Source of the DNA: Enterobacter sp. RHBSTW-00175
Lineage (GTDB): Bacteria > Pseudomonadota > Gammaproteobacteria > Enterobacterales > Enterobacteriaceae
NCBI RefSeq assembly: GCF_013927005.1
Contig: NZ_CP055930.1
Span: 372,001-436,000, forward strand
Reading direction: 5' to 3'
Length of the DNA: 64,000 nucleotides
Part shown: positions 62,623-64,000 of the stretch, piece by piece
How positions within the stretch are numbered: the first letter of the stretch is position 1
How the letters are laid out: every line of letters starts with the position of its first letter
Notes under the pieces: model-generated
What the model was told of the DNA's origin: nothing
The model's database searches: none
What the model saw: only the letters and a program-made list of their open reading frames with translations
Program-made: the position numbers and the translations under genes

Positions 62623-62650
62623 AAAAAAGCCCCAACAAAGTGGGGCTAAA
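62623..62650 (-). terminator. Terminator of hxpA
   Basis: agccccaac/gtggggct form a stem with the T run on the minus strand (a6 at 62623-62628). It lies 9 bases past the hxpA stop and before yfbS on the same strand. Confidence 0.85.
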
Positions 62651-62658
62651 TCATGGGG

Positions 62659-63318
62659 TTACATTTTCAACGAGACAGTTACAATTCCGTCAGGCGACTT
62701 AGAGACCGCTATCGCCGTCAGAGAGCTGAGGACAAAATCGGCTTCGTCCAGCCGGGGAGAGTCCGCCGGTACGTTAACCGCGATAACGTGGCTGCCGGCA
62801 TTCAAACCAGCCAGAACACCGGCCGCCGCATCTTCCACCACGACACACTCTGCGGGTGCAAGCCCCAGTAACTCAGCGCCCAGTAAAAATGCATCAGGCT
62901 CTGGTTTGCCGCGCTTAACGCGTTCTGCGGTGATAAACACTTCAGGCTTAGGTAAACCTGCTGCTTTATGACGCGCATGTGCAACAGGGATTGAACCTGA
63001 TGTCACGATAGCCCACGGGATGTGCGCTTCGTTCAGATGTTCAAGCAGTTCACGCGCACCAGGAAGTGCAACGATCCCGTCAGTATCTGTCGCTTCAATT
63101 TGCTCAAGATATTTGAACTCCGCCTGAATCTCTTCCTCCGGGCTCCCCGTCAGGAAATGGCGCAACGAGGTAATGGCCTGTTTGCCATGGATGAAATTCA
63201 ATACTTCCTGGTGGTCTATGCCATGCCTGTCGGCCCAATGGCACCAGGAGCGCTCCACAACCGGCAGCGAATCCACCAGCGTACCGTCCAGATCAAACAG
63301 AAAACCTTTACACTGCAC
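62659..63318 (-). CDS. hxpA: HAD sugar/hexitol phosphatase HxpA (YfbT)
   Basis: The product is a 219-aa HAD-superfamily phosphatase. The catalytic DxD is in FLFDLDGTLVDS (residues 6-17), the Thr/Ser motif in AIVTSGS, the Lys in KRGKPEPDA and the acidic pair in VVVEDAAAGV. E. coli HxpA acts on small sugar and hexitol phosphates. I chose the GTG at 63318 (MQCKGFLF): GGAGG lies 5 nt upstream and it aligns with E. coli MRCKGFLF. The GTG two codons earlier overlaps that ribosome binding site. Confidence 0.93.
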   Translation of the reverse strand: MQCKGFLFDLDGTLVDSLPVVERSWCHWADRHGIDHQEVLNFIHGKQAITSLRHFLTGSPEEEIQAEFKYLEQIEATDTDGIVALPGARELLEHLNEAHIPWAIVTSGSIPVAHARHKAAGLPKPEVFITAERVKRGKPEPDAFLLGAELLGLAPAECVVVEDAAAGVLAGLNAGSHVIAVNVPADSPRLDEADFVLSSLTAIAVSKSPDGIVTVSLKM

Positions 63319-63329
63319 ATGCACCTCCG

Positions 63330-63893
<564 letters not shown>

Positions 63894-63916
63894 TTAATAG
63901 TCGTTTCGATGATCAA

Positions 63917-64000
63917 TCACAAATCATCGAGGAATGTTTTATCAAGTTGTTTAAATGCTCGCTTAAGGGTATCGGCCAGCGCCTGATAATCCGGTTTACC
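63917..64000 (-). CDS. yfbV: UPF0208 membrane protein YfbV, C-terminal end (cut by window)
   Basis: The last 27 codons, GKPDYQALADTLKRAFKQLD and so on to FLDDL then TGA, match the C terminus of E. coli YfbV, a small inner-membrane protein of about 150 aa. YfbV (with MatP) has been linked to insulation of the Ter macrodomain. The rest of the gene lies beyond the window. Confidence 0.88.
   Translation of the reverse strand, partial: GKPDYQALADTLKRAFKQLDKTFLDDL

Overview
The window is an enterobacterial core chromosome segment with about 50 protein genes packed in operons. The proteins match Escherichia/Salmonella/Enterobacter orthologues almost residue for residue. The OmpC sequence, the presence of mgtE and cheV, and the absence of the ato and arn clusters at their E. 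coli positions point to the Enterobacter cloacae complex or a close relative. Enterobacteriaceae is certain; the genus is an inference. I see no prophage, insertion sequence, tRNA, rRNA or CRISPR array.

Layout. 1-6500: the tail of a SulP anion transporter converging on mgtE, then yojI, ada-alkB and apbE. 6600-14730: porin gene ompC with the divergent antisense RNA gene micF, then the Rcs phosphorelay (rcsD-rcsB and convergent rcsC). 14860-22430: gyrA, divergent ubiG, then nrdA-nrdB-yfaE (aerobic ribonucleotide reductase and the ferredoxin that maintains its radical cofactor). 22450-29180: the glycerol-3-phosphate regulon, glpTQ divergent from anaerobic glpABC. 29215-31050: yfaY and yfaZ. 31180-38190: the menaquinone operon menF-D-H-B-C-E. 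38280-41170: elaB, elaA, rbn (RNase BN/Z) and cheV. 41330-56270: the 13-gene nuo operon for respiratory complex I, on the minus strand. 56890-64000: lrhA, alaA, yfbR, yfbS, hxpA, yfbU and the end of yfbV.

The genes connect functionally. Quinone synthesis (ubiG, men) supplies the quinones used by complex I and by GlpABC. RcsB and LrhA are both regulators of flagellar and envelope genes. The ompC/micF pair is a classic OmpR-controlled outer-membrane circuit.

The most consequential observation is codon 83 of gyrA, which reads ATT (Ile) instead of Ser/Thr, a known quinolone-resistance substitution. The best candidate for something undescribed is a structured RNA-like element (58446-58545) with a perfect TATAAT box in the 947-bp lrhA-alaA intergenic region. 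Otherwise the region is conventional, and I found no convincing novel multi-gene system.
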